Source: Candidatus Sumerlaeota bacterium (lineage in GTDB: Bacteria; Sumerlaeota; Sumerlaeia; Sumerlaeales; Sumerlaeaceae). Taken from it: 64,000 nucleotides of DNA. Below the pieces are notes generated by a model. It did no database searches. It was not told the origin of the DNA and worked only from the letters and a program-made list of their open reading frames with translations. Where the stretch lies: contig JADFCV010000001.1 in NCBI GenBank assembly GCA_017161655.1, positions 453,786 to 517,785 of the forward strand, in the 5' to 3' direction. Positions 27,650 through 37,400 of the stretch are shown here, in pieces (positions within the stretch are counted from its first letter, which is position 1; each line of letters opens with the position of its first letter). A program made the position numbers and the translations under genes.

Positions 27650-28402
27650 ATGTCCTGGAGCAATGAGCAGGCAATTGTGACATCCCGAGTGGCACTTGTA
27701 ACTGGAGCGACAAGGGGGATTGGTCTCGAGATTTGCCAGGCTTTGCTCCGACGGGGGTACTGCGTCATTGGGGTGGGGCGTTCTGTGACCGAAGGGCAGC
27801 AAAACTTCGAGTTGGATGCCACAGAAAAAACATTAGTTTTCCGGCGAGCTGATGTGAGGTCCAGCCACGATGTTACAACCCTTTTTCGCTGGGTAGGGGA
27901 GAGGTTTGGCAAACTGGATGTCCTTGTAAACAACGCTGGAATCGGAACCTTTCTTTCTGTGAGTGCAACGACTGATGAAGTTTGGCAGGGCACAATTGCA
28001 ACAAACCTTACAGGGGCCTTCCTGTGTGTCCGCGAAAGTCTCCCCTTATTCAGGAGGAATGGCGGCGGACTGATTGTAAACATGAGCTCCATTGCTGCGG
28101 CGCGTGGCATCGCAAATCTTGCGGCCTACAGTGCTAGCAAGGCGGGGCTCCTTGGCCTCGGCCGGGCTTTGGCAGAGGAGTTGCGCCCAGAAAAGATCCA
28201 CGTCTGCAATATTCTTGCAGGCGCAACTGCGACAGAATTTTGGGAAACTGCTGGCCTCGCGAAGAGTTGGTCTCGAGCCGGAATGATGCCCCCAGAGAAG
28301 GTCGCAGATCTTGTGGCTCATGTCGTTGATTTGTATCCGCAGGTAGTCGTGGAGGAGGTCGTTCTCATGCCGCCGATTGGCTTGATTCACGACCAGGGGT
28401 AA
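27650..28402 (+). CDS. Short-chain dehydrogenase/reductase
   Basis: 250 residues from ATG 27650 (TTG at 27629 is the alternative, 2 bases after the previous stop). Classical SDR: TGATRGIG cofactor motif, VNNAGIG, catalytic Ser in NMSSIAA and YSASK. NAD(P)-dependent oxidoreductase of unknown substrate. Close spacing to the transporter suggests one transcript. The 3' end overlaps the convergent rmlD-like gene by 16 bases. Confidence 0.88.
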   Translation: MSWSNEQAIVTSRVALVTGATRGIGLEICQALLRRGYCVIGVGRSVTEGQQNFELDATEKTLVFRRADVRSSHDVTTLFRWVGERFGKLDVLVNNAGIGTFLSVSATTDEVWQGTIATNLTGAFLCVRESLPLFRRNGGGLIVNMSSIAAARGIANLAAYSASKAGLLGLGRALAEELRPEKIHVCNILAGATATEFWETAGLAKSWSRAGMMPPEKVADLVAHVVDLYPQVVVEEVVLMPPIGLIHDQG

Positions 28403-29292
28403 GTCTGGACAAGCTCTGCCAGATTGTGCATCAAGGGTCTCGGATTGAAACCCAAGTGGGTTCGGGCTCTTGTGATGTTCATTGATACGTCTTTCGGGCG
28501 CGGGGCAGGTAAATCCTTTTCCTCGGCGAGGAGAGCGACCTGGATATTGTTTTTTGGTAACCCGAACGCCTGCGCTGCCAAGACCCCTATTTCGTATCGC
28601 GAAAGCCTCTCGGCTCCTCCCGCATGCCAGTACCCAGTTTTCCCCGATTCTAGTACTGCTACAATAAGCCAACACAGCTCTGTGACTGCAATTGGCGAAC
28701 GGAACTCGTCAGCAAATAGCCGGCATCGTCCTCGCTGAATGTCTTCTAGCAGCCACTGAAGGAATGAACCTTTCCCGAAGGGAGTCGGCGTGCCATAGAT
28801 GAGAGCACTTCGCACAATGGCCCAATCGCCCTCGTAAGTAAGCTCGACTGCCTGCTCAGCGGCTCTTTTCGTTCGCCCATAAACCATGATTGGATTGGGT
28901 GTATCGGTTTCGGAATAGTCTCCCTTTTCCCCATCGAAAACAAGATCGGTTGAAACCAGAAGCAAAAACGGCTTTTCCCGAAAAAGTTTGTTTGCCGCTT
29001 CCACGAGATTCTGAGTCGCAAGGAAATTGTCTCGAAGCGCCATTTCGGGTTCGCGCTGACAAGTGGCAGTCGAAGTAAGCGCTGCGCAGTGAACAATGTG
29101 AGTCGGTTGCCATTTGGCCAACAAAGCCTGTGTTTGTTCTGGCACTGCCAAATCGCAGCTTTCGCCCACCGCGGCCAGATATTGCACAGGCCGCGTACGG
29201 TAAACGGCGGTGATCTCTCGCTTACGCTTTTCGAGGTATTTTACCAGGTGATAGCCCAAAAAACCGGAGGCTCCGGTGATGAGGATTCTCAT
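28387..29292 (-). CDS. RmlD-like sugar-nucleotide reductase (extended SDR)
   Basis: 301 residues. N-terminal ITGASGFLGYHLVKYL, THIVHCAALT, LVSTDLVFDG and catalytic YGRTKRAAEQ, with RmlD-type SPIAVTEL and GYWHAGGAERLSRYE. Probably reduces a dTDP-4-keto-sugar such as dTDP-4-dehydrorhamnose. Starts inside the xerC stop (ATGA). A nucleotidyltransferase of the RmlA family lies at 45.5 kb, but RmlB and RmlC are not here. Confidence 0.83.
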   Translation of the reverse strand: MRILITGASGFLGYHLVKYLEKRKREITAVYRTRPVQYLAAVGESCDLAVPEQTQALLAKWQPTHIVHCAALTSTATCQREPEMALRDNFLATQNLVEAANKLFREKPFLLLVSTDLVFDGEKGDYSETDTPNPIMVYGRTKRAAEQAVELTYEGDWAIVRSALIYGTPTPFGKGSFLQWLLEDIQRGRCRLFADEFRSPIAVTELCWLIVAVLESGKTGYWHAGGAERLSRYEIGVLAAQAFGLPKNNIQVALLAEEKDLPAPRPKDVSMNITRARTHLGFNPRPLMHNLAELVQTYPWS

Positions 29293-30215
29293 GATCCACT
29301 TCCGCCCCTTTCGTCAGCAATCTGGACAAGGCGCTCTACTGCGCTGCGCAGTTTTTGCGTGTTGGTATGAGTGTAGATCTGAGTGGAGGTAATAGATGCA
29401 TGACCAAGGAGCCGCTGGATTTCGAGGATATCAACCTCGCTTAGGTGGAGGAGCGTTGCAAACGTGTGACGCAGTTTGTGGGGACTGATCTTGCCTTTAA
29501 TGATACCAGCCCGTCGCACGTATTTCTTGACGATATCATAGACTCCACGCCCCGTCAGGCGTTTACCGAATCGGTTAACGAAGAGAGGCTCGGGATCAGC
29601 TGAAATCGGCCTCACTTCAAGCCAAGATGTCAGCGCATCCATAACGATGGCATTAAGCGGAATCAAGCGCTCCTTCGCCCCTTTCCCGAATACTCTAGCT
29701 GTCCGCCGCTCAAAGTCAATCGAGTCAATGTTCAGCCCAACCAGTTCTTGCCGTCGCATCCCGGTAAAAGCAAACAGAACGAGGATTGCGTAGTCGCGAA
29801 CCCCCCACGTATGTGAAAGCTCTGGAGCAGAGAGAAGAGCCCGGAGCTCGCTCTCGACGAGATAAATCGGGAGTTTGCGCGGGAGCTTGGGGTTGTGAAT
29901 GTATGCGGCCGGACTATATTCGATGTGGTTTTGTTGCACGCAATAGTCGAAAAAAACGCGGATAGAAGCGATGGTACGGCTCAAGGTGGCACTTTTATGG
30001 TGCCGTTTTTGCTGAAGATAATTGAGGTAGTCCTTTATCGCTTGGGTGGTCACACGGACCACTGATGGCTCGCTTCCGAGGGTTCGGATCAGGAACTCTT
30101 TGAACTTCTGCAGGTCATAGCGATAAGCCGCCCGTGTGGCAGGGGAGAGGTTGCGCTCGACCTTCAAGTATTGATCGAACTCCCTCATGATGTCCGAGAA
30201 CACGGCCTGCGCCAT
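29289..30215 (-). CDS. xerC: Tyrosine recombinase, XerC/XerD type
   Basis: 308 residues from ATG 30215, with GGAG nine bases upstream; the TTG at 30230 is less likely. N-terminal SAM-like domain (FDQYLKVERNLSPATRAAY), catalytic Arg in FTGMRRQELVGL, HxxR in HKLRHTFATLL, HGH-type LLGHASITSTQIYTH with the nucleophilic Tyr. Length and lack of flanking repeats or cargo point to chromosome dimer resolution at dif rather than an integrase. XerC and XerD cannot be told apart with confidence. Confidence 0.88.
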   Translation of the reverse strand: MAQAVFSDIMREFDQYLKVERNLSPATRAAYRYDLQKFKEFLIRTLGSEPSVVRVTTQAIKDYLNYLQQKRHHKSATLSRTIASIRVFFDYCVQQNHIEYSPAAYIHNPKLPRKLPIYLVESELRALLSAPELSHTWGVRDYAILVLFAFTGMRRQELVGLNIDSIDFERRTARVFGKGAKERLIPLNAIVMDALTSWLEVRPISADPEPLFVNRFGKRLTGRGVYDIVKKYVRRAGIIKGKISPHKLRHTFATLLHLSEVDILEIQRLLGHASITSTQIYTHTNTQKLRSAVERLVQIADERGGSGS

Positions 30216-30356
30216 TACGACATTCTCCAAAAACTACTTTTCCTGCTCTCAGAAGACCTCTTTTGTTTGCACTTGATCCCTGGGGCAACGCAACCGAAAA
30301 CTGGGCAACCAAATGAGTTTGACAGAAACCATTTTGAACGATCAGCGGAGTCGGCA

Positions 30357-31784
30357 GTGAGCTCGCGCCAGACTTGGAAGACGTGGGCCGCCGGCCTTAT
30401 TGAACGGCTTACAGGTCGTTCGTTGGCGTCGAGCTCAGCTCGAGCGTTTGCCAAAAGCGCAGGCTGGATTGGGATTACGTTTCTGGCCTCGCGCGCTATT
30501 GGTATGATTGTCCCTCTGTTCGCAGCAAGGTACTTAGGAAAAGAGGTTTTTGGCAAGGCAACGCTAGCGATAACGGTAGGACAATTTCTCAGCATCATCA
30601 TGCTTCTCGGCATGAACAACGCAGTCGTGCGTTACGGTGCACCGCGACAGTACCCCCGGGAGGAAGTGGGAGCTGCCATTCTCGTCACGATCGTAGCGAC
30701 GTTCGGCACGATCTTAACCCTTTATCTGGGGGGGGGCGCTTTTTTGACACAGACCTTCCGCTTCGAAGAAACGATTCTCAATTGGGGAGTTGTCTTTGCG
30801 CTCTTTGCCACGGCCTACGTACTAACCACAAGCTTTCTCCAGTCCTTTCACATGTTTTATGAGAGGGGAGTGGGGGAGCTCCTGGCTGCTCTCAGTGTTG
30901 TGATCGGGTTCGCAACCGGAATTGGCGTCCTAGGTCGACACTTTGCTGCTTACGTTGTCGGGACTTGCCTTGCTTTCTTTGTTGCGACAGCCTATTCCGT
31001 GTGGCACTCGTGCCGGCATTTGGGACGTGTGGGATTTCCCGCTCGTCGTACGTTATCGGTGATGAGTGCTTACGGGATACTTTCAACGCTCGGCAACGTG
31101 GGCTTTGTCCTAACATTTTACTTTCAGCCCATGCTTTTAAATAAGCTAATGTCAGTTGGTGAGTTAGGCGTCTTTCGGGTTTATCAAACAGCAAGCATTA
31201 CCATTGCCCAGTCTCTTTCTGTCATTTTTAATACGGTCTTCTTCCCGAAGGCGTCGGCCAGTTCTGACAGGCGCGAGCTCTGGTGCGTAACGTGGCGTCT
31301 ATGGCTGATCGCACTCGTGCCATTAGGTGTGGCATACGTGGTGTCACAATTCCTTTTGATCCCGTTGGCAGGGAAAGACTATCCACTTGATTGGAGCCTC
31401 ATCGGGGTATTTGCAATTACGTCGCTCGTCATAACGGTTCAGTCTACGGTCGGGCAATTCCTTGGAGCTGAAGGCGTTAGGGGAGTAGCTGCTGGACTTG
31501 GAATCTCTATGGTCACTGGCCTAACCTGCCTAGGACTAACCTATGTCCTTGTCCCAGCCCTCCATCTCACAGGCGCGTGTTTGGCACTGTTGATTTCCTA
31601 CGCCATTGCCCTCGTTCTCGTAATTTTCGCGGAGGAGCATATTCTTCGACAGGTTCAGCGAGCAACGCGACCGATTCCAGAAAGAGAATGTTTCCAGCTT
31701 CGACCTTTTGAGCCTCACAGTGCGAGTGAGATTCTTCCCGAAGGACTTCCGCCGACTGATGACGTCGAAAGCGACAGCGATTGA
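30357..31784 (+). CDS. Polysaccharide flippase (Wzx/MATE-like)
   Basis: 475 residues from GTG 30357, preceded by CGGAG; the open frame back to 30171 overlaps xerC. About twelve membrane helices of the MVF/oligosaccharide flippase type (first helices GWIGITFLASRAIGMIVPLFAARYLG; charged PREEVGA loop). Expected to flip undecaprenyl-linked glycans across the inner membrane. The last 50 residues are polar and acidic. No Wzy polymerase is adjacent. Confidence 0.85.
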   Translation: MSSRQTWKTWAAGLIERLTGRSLASSSARAFAKSAGWIGITFLASRAIGMIVPLFAARYLGKEVFGKATLAITVGQFLSIIMLLGMNNAVVRYGAPRQYPREEVGAAILVTIVATFGTILTLYLGGGAFLTQTFRFEETILNWGVVFALFATAYVLTTSFLQSFHMFYERGVGELLAALSVVIGFATGIGVLGRHFAAYVVGTCLAFFVATAYSVWHSCRHLGRVGFPARRTLSVMSAYGILSTLGNVGFVLTFYFQPMLLNKLMSVGELGVFRVYQTASITIAQSLSVIFNTVFFPKASASSDRRELWCVTWRLWLIALVPLGVAYVVSQFLLIPLAGKDYPLDWSLIGVFAITSLVITVQSTVGQFLGAEGVRGVAAGLGISMVTGLTCLGLTYVLVPALHLTGACLALLISYAIALVLVIFAEEHILRQVQRATRPIPERECFQLRPFEPHSASEILPEGLPPTDDVESDSD

Positions 31785-32188
31785 CCATTTCCCCCGCTTA
31801 ATCTGATCATCGAAAATCAAGCATCTCCCGGCAGGCAGGGGCATTGCCAAAACCCGCATTAGTTTTGTCTCAAGAGAGGCTTTTTAAGCGCGAGAAAATC
31901 AGAGCACAGCGGTGTTACAGCGCTAACAGCATCTCTTTGGCCCAAAACTGTTGACCCCTGATTGAAGTCCTCTTGGCTACCACCCGCCGCATTCTCTCGA
32001 TCCGCTCGATCCGCAGAGGGCGGTTGCCGACCTGGAAACCTCTAGAAGTGTCACTCCAAGCCACGTCGGGGGCACTCTTCATTCGCCTTCGAACGCAACG
32101 CAAGCCGCAATACACTCTATAGAGCAGCCTCTGAGATACATTTTTCCATCGAACATCCGCCCGAAAGCACCAAAACAGACTTTTCCAC

Positions 32189-32242
32189 AACTACCTTAAA
32201 TGTAAATTTAAGGAAGTTGCCTCTATTTGTCAACAATTGATT
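32189..32242 (-). promoter_or_regulatory. Promoter-like sequence with overlapping inverted repeat
   Basis: On the minus strand TTGACA (about 32237-32232) is followed after 17 bases by TAAATT. The -10 region sits in an imperfect palindrome, CCTTAAAT-GTAA-ATTTAAGG (32194-32213), extended by AACT/AGTT arms with one mismatch. Transcription would run left into the gap, where only small open frames exist (for instance 55 codons from ATG 32082). Confidence 0.35.
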
Positions 32243-32299
32243 GTAAAAACATGGTTTATGTCGACGCTCTCCGCAAACAAGTGCTAGGAGTTTGTTCCT

Positions 32300-32313
32300 T
32301 AAAACATGTTTTA
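32300..32313. repeat. Perfect palindrome TAAAACATGTTTTA, with an imperfect copy at 32244
   Basis: A 14-bp perfect palindrome; 42 bases to the left a related site TAAAAACATGGTTTA (32244-32258) occurs. Two such sites flanking a promoter-like sequence look like binding sites of a dimeric regulator. Confidence 0.4.
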
Positions 32314-32784
32314 TCTGTGTGTGCAACGTGGATTCTGTGAGTGGATGGTCTGCTGCGCGCGGAGTCCTGGCGGATGCCGTAGTATGACGATCGGGTCGAG
32401 AGTGGTAGGCTGGAGCGGTTCTCGTGGGTTTAGTGGGAGGACTATACACCGAGGTTAATGGAAGATTAAGTAGTAAACTATGAAGGAAACCGTAATGAAT
32501 ACCTATTGAAAGAGACAAATGCGGCAAAATGCAGCGGCGGCGCCTAGGGTTGAGTTCGTTGCGGGAGCGTGAAGCTGGGGGCGAGTTGCGCGATGTCGTT
32601 CGCTTGTGCGTACGAGAGAGCGAGGGGTGTTTTCCTTCTAGGATGTGCAGGCGATTGATGGTGGTGAGGGCGACGGGGTTGCGGTTGGGTCTAGTGGTTG
32701 TGCTGGGGTGCGTGTGGGGGCTCTTGAGGAGTAGGGAAAGGGGTTTCAGTGAGACTCCTTGGGCTGGCAGCGGTGAAGGAAGAG

Positions 32785-34065
32785 TTATCGGGGGGAAGAA
32801 ACCACAAAAAAGTAGACGTGCCCATCACCGCCGTACTCCGGCGAGGCGGAGTAGAAAACCGCGAGCCGCCCCTCCCCCAGCAGAGCTGTCGCAAGGGACT
32901 GCACAGGAAAGACGGTGCCTAACGGGAAATGAGTCATTGAGAGAGTTGTGGGGAAGTCATCGAGGCGCAAGAGGGCTGAACGCAAGGCGAGAGTCTGGGA
33001 TGCGTTAACGTCCGTAAATGAGAGACAGAGGGCGTTTTGCTGCCGGGAGTGACTCAGAGCCGTCGCGGTGGGACGTGTGCCGTCCAGAGGTATGGCAAAG
33101 GTCTGAGATGTTTGTTGTTCTGAATTCTCTTTGTCGTAACCGGCTAGCTTGATGACGAGCGTTTCCGGGGTTGAATTGGTCTCGACCCATACGGCAGCAA
33201 GTTTGTCGCCAGTGGGTTCGGGGGCGACGATTTGGGAAAAGCTTTCCTCGGGGATAAGATCGAAGATAGGGTGATAGGCGGGAAGCTGCCAAGTAGATGT
33301 TGCTGGATCAAATCTGGCCGCCACCGTGATAAAGGTGGAATCTCTCGTGGTGACCCAACAGATATGAGGTGTTCCATGCACAAGGAAAAGCTGTGGTGAG
33401 AGATTGTAATAAGCTTCCGACAGCGTAGATGTGACATCCCACACAGTTTGTTGGGGGCATTGAGGGGCGATTCTGGCAGCCATAATAGTGGAGTGGGTAT
33501 TCCACGTCGCTTGCCAGGCGAGCCACACGGTTGGGGGGAATCTTGCATCAATGGCGAGATTAAGGGCATCGTAATGAGCCCGACTCTCCTCTTCCCTGTG
33601 TGGTCCCGGTAGTTCGATTGGCTGAAGCCACTGCTCCCCTATCCTTTGAGCAACGCATATGACATCGCCTGAGGGGCGTTTGGAAATCCATCCAATGGAG
33701 AGGTTCCCCAGGGAGTCAAAAGCGGGCACCGGACTGTGATTTTCTCCAACACAATCTCGATCCACAACTAGCTCAGCAAGCCAGTCTCCCAGGATGTTCT
33801 CACGCAGAATGACGTGCCTTTCCGGTCCAATATATCCATCCCATGCTACAACGACTCGGGTCCCGTCAGGACTGACCGCAGCTTTCACATGGGACGCATT
33901 AAGGGACAGCGTGTTCAACCGCATTCGGGGGATGGACCAAATCGAGTGTTGAGCAAAGCCGTGATGCACGGGGAGAACGAGGAAGAACGCCGCGAGCAGC
34001 CCTCCGCCCCTCTTCCAGCTGTGTCGTTTTCCTAACCAAACCAACTCTGGCATGCCGCCGCCCAT
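32785..34065 (-). CDS. Exported protein of unknown function, BNR/beta-propeller-like
   Basis: 426 residues with a signal sequence (GGGLLAAFFLVLPVHHGFAQ). The mature part has repeated short beta motifs of the type PDGTRVVVAWDG, FDSLGNLSIGWIS, ARFPPTVWLAWQ, HGTPHICWVTT and GDKLAAVWVE: a propeller-like sheet repeat similar to BNR/sialidase-like folds, without the Asp-box active site I could confirm. Probably binds or processes a ligand outside the cytoplasm. ATG 34065 or ATG 34053 may be the start. Confidence 0.72.
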   Translation of the reverse strand: MGGGMPELVWLGKRHSWKRGGGLLAAFFLVLPVHHGFAQHSIWSIPRMRLNTLSLNASHVKAAVSPDGTRVVVAWDGYIGPERHVILRENILGDWLAELVVDRDCVGENHSPVPAFDSLGNLSIGWISKRPSGDVICVAQRIGEQWLQPIELPGPHREEESRAHYDALNLAIDARFPPTVWLAWQATWNTHSTIMAARIAPQCPQQTVWDVTSTLSEAYYNLSPQLFLVHGTPHICWVTTRDSTFITVAARFDPATSTWQLPAYHPIFDLIPEESFSQIVAPEPTGDKLAAVWVETNSTPETLVIKLAGYDKENSEQQTSQTFAIPLDGTRPTATALSHSRQQNALCLSFTDVNASQTLALRSALLRLDDFPTTLSMTHFPLGTVFPVQSLATALLGEGRLAVFYSASPEYGGDGHVYFFVVSSPR

Positions 34066-34145
34066 CTTGGTCTCTTACGAACTAGATTTCGACTCGAAAC
34101 CGTATACTTCAACTCCTGATATCCTTGCAGGAGCCTCATCTTGTG

Positions 34146-35261
34146 TCATACCCGCAAAACCTGCCAATCTTTTGGCCAGCTCGTCAAGTTCCGATGCCCG
34201 TTTTCCTCGACAACAACGAGATCCTCAATACGCACGCCGCCGAGGCCAGGAATGTAAATCCCAGGTTCGACCGTAATAACCATTCCAGTTTCGAGAATGT
34301 CGTTCGAGTGTGGGTTAAGCGTGGGGGCTTCGTGAATCTCTATACCAACGCCGTGGCCGAGCCCATGACCAAAAAACTGCCCGTAGCCGGCTTTTGAAAT
34401 GACCTCTCTTGCGCACCGATCCACCTCGCGTGCAGGAATCCCGCTGCGTATAGCTGCCAGCGCTGCTTCCTGCGCTTCGCGAACGATGGCGTAGATTTCC
34501 CCCAGCTTCCTGAGCTTTTCGTGGGTGCCGTGGCCAAAGCATCGGGTCATGTCGCTGCAGTAGTGGTTCTCGCGTACTCCCATGTCCACGAGGATCACGC
34601 CAAAGCCCGGTCCCAGTGTTTTCTGACCAGGGACGGCATGCGGTCTCGAGCTTGTCTCGTTGAATGCGACGATGGTAGGAAATGCCTCCTCAACTCCCCT
34701 CTCGATCATCTCTCTTCGTATCACTTTTTGCAGCTCCCGCTCGGTCATGCTGGCGAAATCCCCTATGGCGAGCACACTTGCCAGAACCTCCTCATTTCGC
34801 TTTTGAGCCTTCGCAATCAGCTCTAACTCGAATGAATCCTTTACTGCACGAAGTCTGCGAATGATAGCACCGCTTTCGATTAGGGCTGTCTTTTGAGGCA
34901 CAAGAGCCTTCAACCGTATGAACTGGTCGTAGCTCATGCTTCCTTCGAAGCCGATTCGCTTCGCATTGAGGGATTGGAGAAATTCATCGAGTTCTTTTGT
35001 TCCGCCGGCAGACGAAGTGATAACGAGACGCCAGGGAGAAGGCAAGTCTTGCTGGGCGGCTTCGGCGTACCGAAAGTCGGTAAGGAAAACACACTCGTTT
35101 TGAGTGATAAGCAGAGTCGGGTTGCTACAGTCAAATCCCGTAAAGTAATACGCGTTTGGCAGCGTAGAAATGATGAGCGCGTCCAGCCCCTCCGCTTCCA
35201 TAGCAGCACGGAGGCGTGCGATCCGGTCATTCACTGGAGGATGCTTTACTGAGTTCCCCAT
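34146..35261 (-). CDS. M24 family metallopeptidase (Xaa-Pro peptidase type)
   Basis: 371 residues. N-terminal creatinase-like domain (MEAEGLDALIISTLPNAYYFTGF) and a pita-bread catalytic domain with all five metal ligands: Asp in VDMG, Asp in SDMTR, His in GHGLGHGVG, Glu in ITVEPGIY, Glu in RIEDLV; also SRPHAVPG. Cleaves N-terminal residues before proline; PepP/PepQ/YpdF subtype not resolved. The exported-protein gene starts 80 bases downstream. Confidence 0.92.
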   Translation of the reverse strand: MGNSVKHPPVNDRIARLRAAMEAEGLDALIISTLPNAYYFTGFDCSNPTLLITQNECVFLTDFRYAEAAQQDLPSPWRLVITSSAGGTKELDEFLQSLNAKRIGFEGSMSYDQFIRLKALVPQKTALIESGAIIRRLRAVKDSFELELIAKAQKRNEEVLASVLAIGDFASMTERELQKVIRREMIERGVEEAFPTIVAFNETSSRPHAVPGQKTLGPGFGVILVDMGVRENHYCSDMTRCFGHGTHEKLRKLGEIYAIVREAQEAALAAIRSGIPAREVDRCAREVISKAGYGQFFGHGLGHGVGIEIHEAPTLNPHSNDILETGMVITVEPGIYIPGLGGVRIEDLVVVEENGHRNLTSWPKDWQVLRV

Positions 35262-35429
35262 AAGATGAAGTTTCTGGTCGGTGGGACCCGGCGGTCAACC
35301 AGAGGTTGTCCTCCTCGCTGAAAAAACGTAGTCGGTAACCGTTTTCCCTCACTCTCACGACAACATGAAAATTGGTGAAGGCACAGGAACGCCTCCACCA
35401 TCAGCATGTCATTTCCAGCGAGTGGATCT

Positions 35430-37400
35430 TTACCAAGCATTCATCTCCGCGATGGGACCGCTCACGAGTTCATGAAGAACCTTGGATTGCTGTTCCACGT
35501 TGCTGTTGAAGAGACCCTTTTTCAGCCGTGAATTGTAATAGATATCGGGACTTCCAGTGCCGCCGTAACCACCCTTTGTCACGAGAGTGCCGTAAAGAGT
35601 TGCATTCCCAACCCGCGACATGTTGCCCGTGACGTAAAGCAAGCCATCAAGGTAGCAATTGGCGATTAACCGCCCTGTTGAGTTGCCTGTGGGATCAGCT
35701 GCATATTCGTCGGGATTTTTCATAAGGATTGTCGGAAACGCTCCGCCGCCAGAAGTGGACCAGTTCCCGTTACAATAAATCATTCCCTTCCAGAAGAAGG
35801 CGTCGCTTGACCCAAGAGAGATATTAACCGGGGTTCCGTTCTTTGTGCCTTCCTTCGTGTCGATGAACAGAATCCTATCGGGCAGTGATGAGGTGTTCCC
35901 GTTCGCAGGAACAAGCTTTTTCATCGAGATCTGCGACAGGGATGTAAAAAGCGAATTCCCTGTCGCGACGGTGGTCAGCATTCCCGTCGGCGTCACATAG
36001 AGAGTCTGGCCTTTTTCATTCACATACCCCGACCCACTTGCCTTAGGGCGTACGTAGCCGTTGTTAGAGATCGCAAAAGTTTTCCAGAAATCGTAGTCGA
36101 GAGCGACGTCGATTGTGTTGGAGACTTCGAGGGCGATTTGTGGCCAGTTTTGAACAAGGGCTCCGCTACCCATGGGATAAAGGCTCTCCCCATGAGGGAT
36201 TGGGTCAAACAAGATTCCTCGCCCTGTGTTAGGAAGGGCCCACTGACCTGGCTGAGTCCAGTTGTAGTCGCCAGCGAGCCTAAGCATTGAAGGGACAAGT
36301 GGGTTACTTCCCGTTTGGAAAGCCCCGTTTAGGACTTGGACAAAGAAATCTGTCACGGGAACTCCATTGATCGAGTTCGGGAAAACCGGGGTTATGTTCG
36401 ATCCCTGTTTAAAGTACAGCTTATCGGAGGTTTGCCACTTTACCCATTTTTCATCACCGACCCCGGCGCCGATGAATTTGTTGGAAGCAGCGCTGAGGAC
36501 ATACGGGTCACCGGGCTTTGAAGGCAACGCGAGCGGACTCAGTCCCAGCAGGTGAATAGGTCCCCTAGAAAGGACTGGTCCCCAATGGATATTCAGACTG
36601 CTTGTTCCTCCCGCAGTAACGATCGCTCCGGACATGAGGCCCGCGCTGGATGCCAGGAGCGGTTGATTGATTTGGTCGACGCCTGGGACCAAAAGAATTT
36701 TCTGCTGGACAATCCTCGTCTTTGAACGAGGCGGACCGAGCACCTGACCTTCGGCCTCAATGATCAGGGTCACCTTCCGTAAATCGTCTTTCGAATATGG
36801 TCCAGCCGCTGACAGCCCCGAGCTTCGATAGGGGGTTGTGATGCGGATTCTTGTCACGTAAGCGCGCGCTCCGTCGCCACCGCTCGCAAAGAGTTTCTCC
36901 GTGGGATTACCAAAAGCGTCGTTGCGGAAATGGACAACCTTTCCCCCTGGTCCGGTAAATTCATACAGGACCTGACGCCCATCCGGAAGGACTTGGCCAC
37001 TTCCAAAGGAGCTGTCGAAGGCTGTGAAATACGAAACGATTTGGCTCACGGTCATGTTGTCGAGAAGCTGGGCGTTGTCGCGATTTGCGCGAACGTAGTT
37101 GCTCAGGGCAAGGCCACCAGACGTAATCTTTTCCAGCTTCTCGCCCACGGTCGAGCCCACCTGCTGTTTCGCAATGTTCGGGTTCATCAGCCATGCTTTG
37201 GTTGCGGCCAGCCCCGACATCGCAGCGTGGTAGGCTTCTTCATAGAGCATTTTGTTCAACGTGGAGCGCGAGAGGTCACGCACGTGGAGCACCATCACGC
37301 CCACCACAAAGAACATCACTCCCACCAGAATGAGAGTCACAACCAGGGCTGAACCACGCTTATAGCGTCGCTGGACCCGATGTCGTAATGTCGTTCGCAT
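35430..37400 (-). CDS. PilX-like type IV pilus assembly protein, large
   Basis: 656 residues. N-terminus RGSALVVTLILVGVMFFVVGVMV with Gly before a hydrophobic helix and no Glu at +5, followed by EEAYHAAMSGLAATKAW, the pattern of PilX/GspK-like minor pseudopilins. The long C-terminal region is beta-rich, with Gly/Asn/Ser repeats and no known domain seen. It starts 41 bases inside the 3' end of the pilW-like gene and is the last gene of a pilV-W-X set. Confidence 0.75.
   Translation of the reverse strand: MRTTLRHRVQRRYKRGSALVVTLILVGVMFFVVGVMVLHVRDLSRSTLNKMLYEEAYHAAMSGLAATKAWLMNPNIAKQQVGSTVGEKLEKITSGGLALSNYVRANRDNAQLLDNMTVSQIVSYFTAFDSSFGSGQVLPDGRQVLYEFTGPGGKVVHFRNDAFGNPTEKLFASGGDGARAYVTRIRITTPYRSSGLSAAGPYSKDDLRKVTLIIEAEGQVLGPPRSKTRIVQQKILLVPGVDQINQPLLASSAGLMSGAIVTAGGTSSLNIHWGPVLSRGPIHLLGLSPLALPSKPGDPYVLSAASNKFIGAGVGDEKWVKWQTSDKLYFKQGSNITPVFPNSINGVPVTDFFVQVLNGAFQTGSNPLVPSMLRLAGDYNWTQPGQWALPNTGRGILFDPIPHGESLYPMGSGALVQNWPQIALEVSNTIDVALDYDFWKTFAISNNGYVRPKASGSGYVNEKGQTLYVTPTGMLTTVATGNSLFTSLSQISMKKLVPANGNTSSLPDRILFIDTKEGTKNGTPVNISLGSSDAFFWKGMIYCNGNWSTSGGGAFPTILMKNPDEYAADPTGNSTGRLIANCYLDGLLYVTGNMSRVGNATLYGTLVTKGGYGGTGSPDIYYNSRLKKGLFNSNVEQQSKVLHELVSGPIAEMNAW

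Larger units (their letters stand above)
31785..32784. other. 1 kb gap without a convincing gene
   Basis: Lies between two convergent genes. Its left part is AT-richer and holds palindromes and a promoter-like sequence; the right part (32529-32784) has a strong excess of G over C on the plus strand and no repeat. The short open frames here have odd composition and no recognisable motif. No tRNA, tmRNA, RNase P or SRP RNA core sequence was recognised on either strand. Confidence 0.6.

Noticed and set aside
29289..30215. Integrase of a mobile element
   Set aside because: Xer-like length and motifs; no direct repeats, tRNA target or cargo genes nearby.
30314..30356. ATG 30314 as flippase start
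   Set aside because: It is out of frame with the flippase; GTG 30357 with CGGAG is in frame.
31915..32190. 91-codon minus-strand frame (TTG start) downstream of the promoter-like site
   Set aside because: Too weak to call a gene; kept only as a possible small ORF from ATG 32082 in the findings.
32117..32527. 136-codon minus-strand open frame in the 1 kb gap
   Set aside because: Composition is not protein-like and the promoter-like site lies inside it; no family resemblance.
32529..33008. 159-codon plus-strand open frame
   Set aside because: Arg/Gly-rich, no motif, and it overlaps the 3' end of the exported propeller-like protein on the other strand.
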